Of a DNA stretch of 64,000 bases, positions 62,501 to 64,000 are shown piece by piece. Every line of letters starts with the position of its first letter. Position 1 is the first letter of the stretch. The stretch comes from Symbiodinium natans (Eukaryota > Sar > Dinophyceae > Suessiales > Symbiodiniaceae), in NCBI GenBank assembly GCA_905221605.1, contig CAJNDS010002652.1, positions 264,553 through 328,552 on the forward strand, given 5' to 3'. Below the pieces are notes generated by a model. That model saw nothing but the letters and a program-made list of their open reading frames with translations, did no database searches and had not been told where the DNA came from. The position numbers and the translations under genes were made by a program.

Positions 62501-62890
62501 CCAGTTATCCTGAACAGAGCCAAAATGCATCTCTAGTGTGTGTTGCATTGTGATCCATTGTGTGGCTTCGAGGACGAGCTGGACAAGATCCGAAAAGAAC
62601 AGGCGGAAGCTACAGAGAAAGAGGCCGGTCGAAGCTGGACGCGAATATCCGAGGGTCCCTCACGAAGTCGGTCCCGTTCAAACCCTAGAAGTTTTTCACC
62701 ACAGCGGCATGGTGGGCGCTCCACGCAGGTGGAAGCTTTGGAAGGTGAAAGGCGACGCCTCCAGGAGCAAACGCGCGTGTTGATGCTGCAGCCACAGCGT
62801 CATGGGGCATTGGTGCCCGTGGCTGATTCACAGTCTCGGTGGAGCTCAGGTCCGCTGCCTTGGTCGTTCGCCAAGAAAAGGCACGGATAA
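59546..62890 (+). CDS. Exon-rich locus for a charged coiled-coil protein (limits approximate)
   Basis: Coding-like segments, each preceded by an AG: ~59554 (DFETVLEAEHQRIDEAQTPL), ~59695 (DLDRETQSYLVKIEAW), ~59838-59934 (AQEKDLKERIELRAKAARMQ then RFASEKMLKFRH and a stop), ~60778 (VAARKRALEKALGPEPAEAA), ~61500 (LRLAAAEALPELTSCLEALR then KRLQEEKD), 61988 (MSKDDKRDFIMFEGEGQPAF), ~62437 (DKAHAMERIAALRKVMDDTE), ~62567 (EDELDKIRKEQAEATEKEAG) and an Arg/Ser-rich part (62650-62730). All are on the plus strand and rich in Glu, Lys, Arg, Ala and Leu, as expected for coiled coils. They may belong to one or several genes; the stop after RFASEKMLKFRH suggests at least two or an intron. No motor or other domain was found. 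Confidence 0.35.
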
Positions 62891-63545
62891 ACAAGGCCAG
62901 GCAGTGTTGACAACATCTTGGCTGGTCGGAAGGGTCATAAGATCGGAATGCATGCCCCCGATGCAAATTCACAATGAACCGCTACAACAACCCCCCCCAG
63001 TCAAGGCGTGGTATGCTGAGCAACGGGAGAAGAAGGCGTTGACCTTTCAGCCCCTGGGATTTCGAGCAGGTGTGCTAGCTTGCGCAGGAGTGTCTTTTGC
63101 TTATCAGGTTATCGGCTGTAGAATTTTCGAGGTGGTTAGCTTGGAAAGTCGTCCCTGCGTGCTGGTCAACATAGAGTTGTGAAGTATGGTCGGTGCAAGT
63201 TACAACAGACTCACAAATGACATGCGCGGGAGAATGCGCTGGCCACAGAAGTTGCCAAGAACTGCCAGATGATGCTGGATGGTCCCTTCGCATGTCTAGT
63301 CGATTGAAAGATTCGCAACGAACTCAACTTCCGGAGCTACAGGTCAGACTGGTCAAGTCCCTCTCCGGGAGGGGGTGAACATGCGGGAACCAGCTCCTGG
63401 TGTACTCCACCAAGGAAGCATCCGATCAGGAGCTAGATGTGGAGCTACGGACAGGAAGAGGGCCAAGTCATCGTAGAGCAACCAACTATCTCCGGGCCCA
63501 GAGCTGGATGGGCAGGTGCGCAGACATGCAACTGCTGGGATACCT
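62891..63545. other. No gene recognised
   Basis: One protein-like open segment (63020-63182, + strand) was not assigned. Confidence 0.45.
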
Positions 63546-63549
63546 AAGT

Positions 63550-64000
63550 CTCTCTCTCTCTTTCCTCTTTCTCTCTTTTTCTCTCTGTTCTCTTTCTCTC
63601 TTTCTCTCTTTCTCTCTTTCTCTCTTTCTCTCTTTCTCTCTTTCTCTCTTTCTCTCTTTCTTTCTTTCTCTCTTTCTCTCTTTCTCTCTTTCTCTCTTTC
63701 TCTCTTTCTCTCTTTCTCTCTTTCTCTCTTTCTCTCTTTCTCTCTTTCTCTCTTTCTCTCTTTCTCTCTTTCTCTCTTTCTCTCTTTCTCTCTTTCTCTC
63801 TTTCTGTCTTTCTCTCTTTCTCTCTTTCTCTCTTTCTCTCTTTCTCTCTTTCTCTCTTTCTCTCTTTCTCTCTTTCTCTCTTTCTCTCTTTCTCTCTTTC
63901 TCTCTTTCTCTCTTTCTCTCTTTCTCTCTTGCTCTCTTTCTCTCTTTCTCTCTTTCTCTCTTTCTCTCTTTCTCTCTTTCTCTCTTTCTCTCTTTCTCTC
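63550..64000 (+). repeat. (TTTCTCTC)n array running off the window
   Basis: An 8-bp TTTCTCTC unit repeats with very few changes (for example TTTCTTTC near 63660 and single substitutions near 63806 and 63930) to the last base. The true length is unknown. Confidence 0.98.

Noticed and set aside
1-64000. tRNA, rRNA, spliced-leader RNA or U-snRNA genes
   Set aside because: None was found by eye. A covariance-model scan would be decisive and could not be run.

Overview
The window looks like nuclear DNA of a dinoflagellate, most like a Symbiodiniaceae-type genome. The evidence is Ty1/copia polyproteins with CCCH zinc fingers in Gag, a GC-rich LINE of the kind common in these genomes, introns that interrupt short coding-like exons, a possible relict of the trans-spliced leader, and long polypyrimidine and G-rich satellite blocks. 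No bacterial operon, rRNA, tRNA or CRISPR array was recognised. All family assignments come from reading motifs; no database was searched.

Layout. 1-2.2 kb: the 3' end of a copia element (RNase H, a long C-terminal extension, a small membrane/Cys-rich ORF, probable polypurine tract and LTR start). 2.2-4.2 kb: four repeat families, including G6CTTAAA arrays and a 51-bp minisatellite. 4.2-6.7 kb: two unrecognised ORFs on the minus strand. 8.7-10.5 kb: an orphan ORF, a decayed DIRS-like RNase H and a 130-bp tandem repeat. 10.8-12.4 kb: AT-rich and fold-back repeats. 12.49-22.05 kb: a copia element with a 241-bp LTR, broken in the middle of reverse transcriptase and joined head-on to an inverted, internally deleted second piece. 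The inverted piece starts at the presumed primer site and ends four bases past its single LTR. 24.4-26.8 kb: two convergent LINE pseudogenes.

28.4-63 kb holds the host-like genes, all on the plus strand where recognisable: a 2-oxoglutarate/Fe(II) oxygenase with an in-frame intron, a small N-terminal MGC protein with an AKAP-like helix and a frame break, a RanBP2-like zinc finger exon, a C-terminal J-domain in two exons, a PAPS-type sulfotransferase-like protein, an unrecognised multi-exon locus carrying a 1.18-kb direct duplication, an alpha/beta hydrolase, and charged coiled-coil exons at 57.5 kb and 59.5-62.9 kb. Long pyrimidine tracts at 27.4, 31.3, 32.8, 49.5 and 63.55 kb all put pyrimidines on this same strand. 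This fits a unidirectional gene cluster.

The main discovery candidate is the inverted copia block at 19302-22047. Its two ends are exactly adjacent nucleotides in the intact copy (12735/12736), lying just after the LTR where a minus-strand primer would sit. This is the structure expected of a one-LTR reverse-transcription intermediate, or an opened one-LTR circle, captured in the genome.
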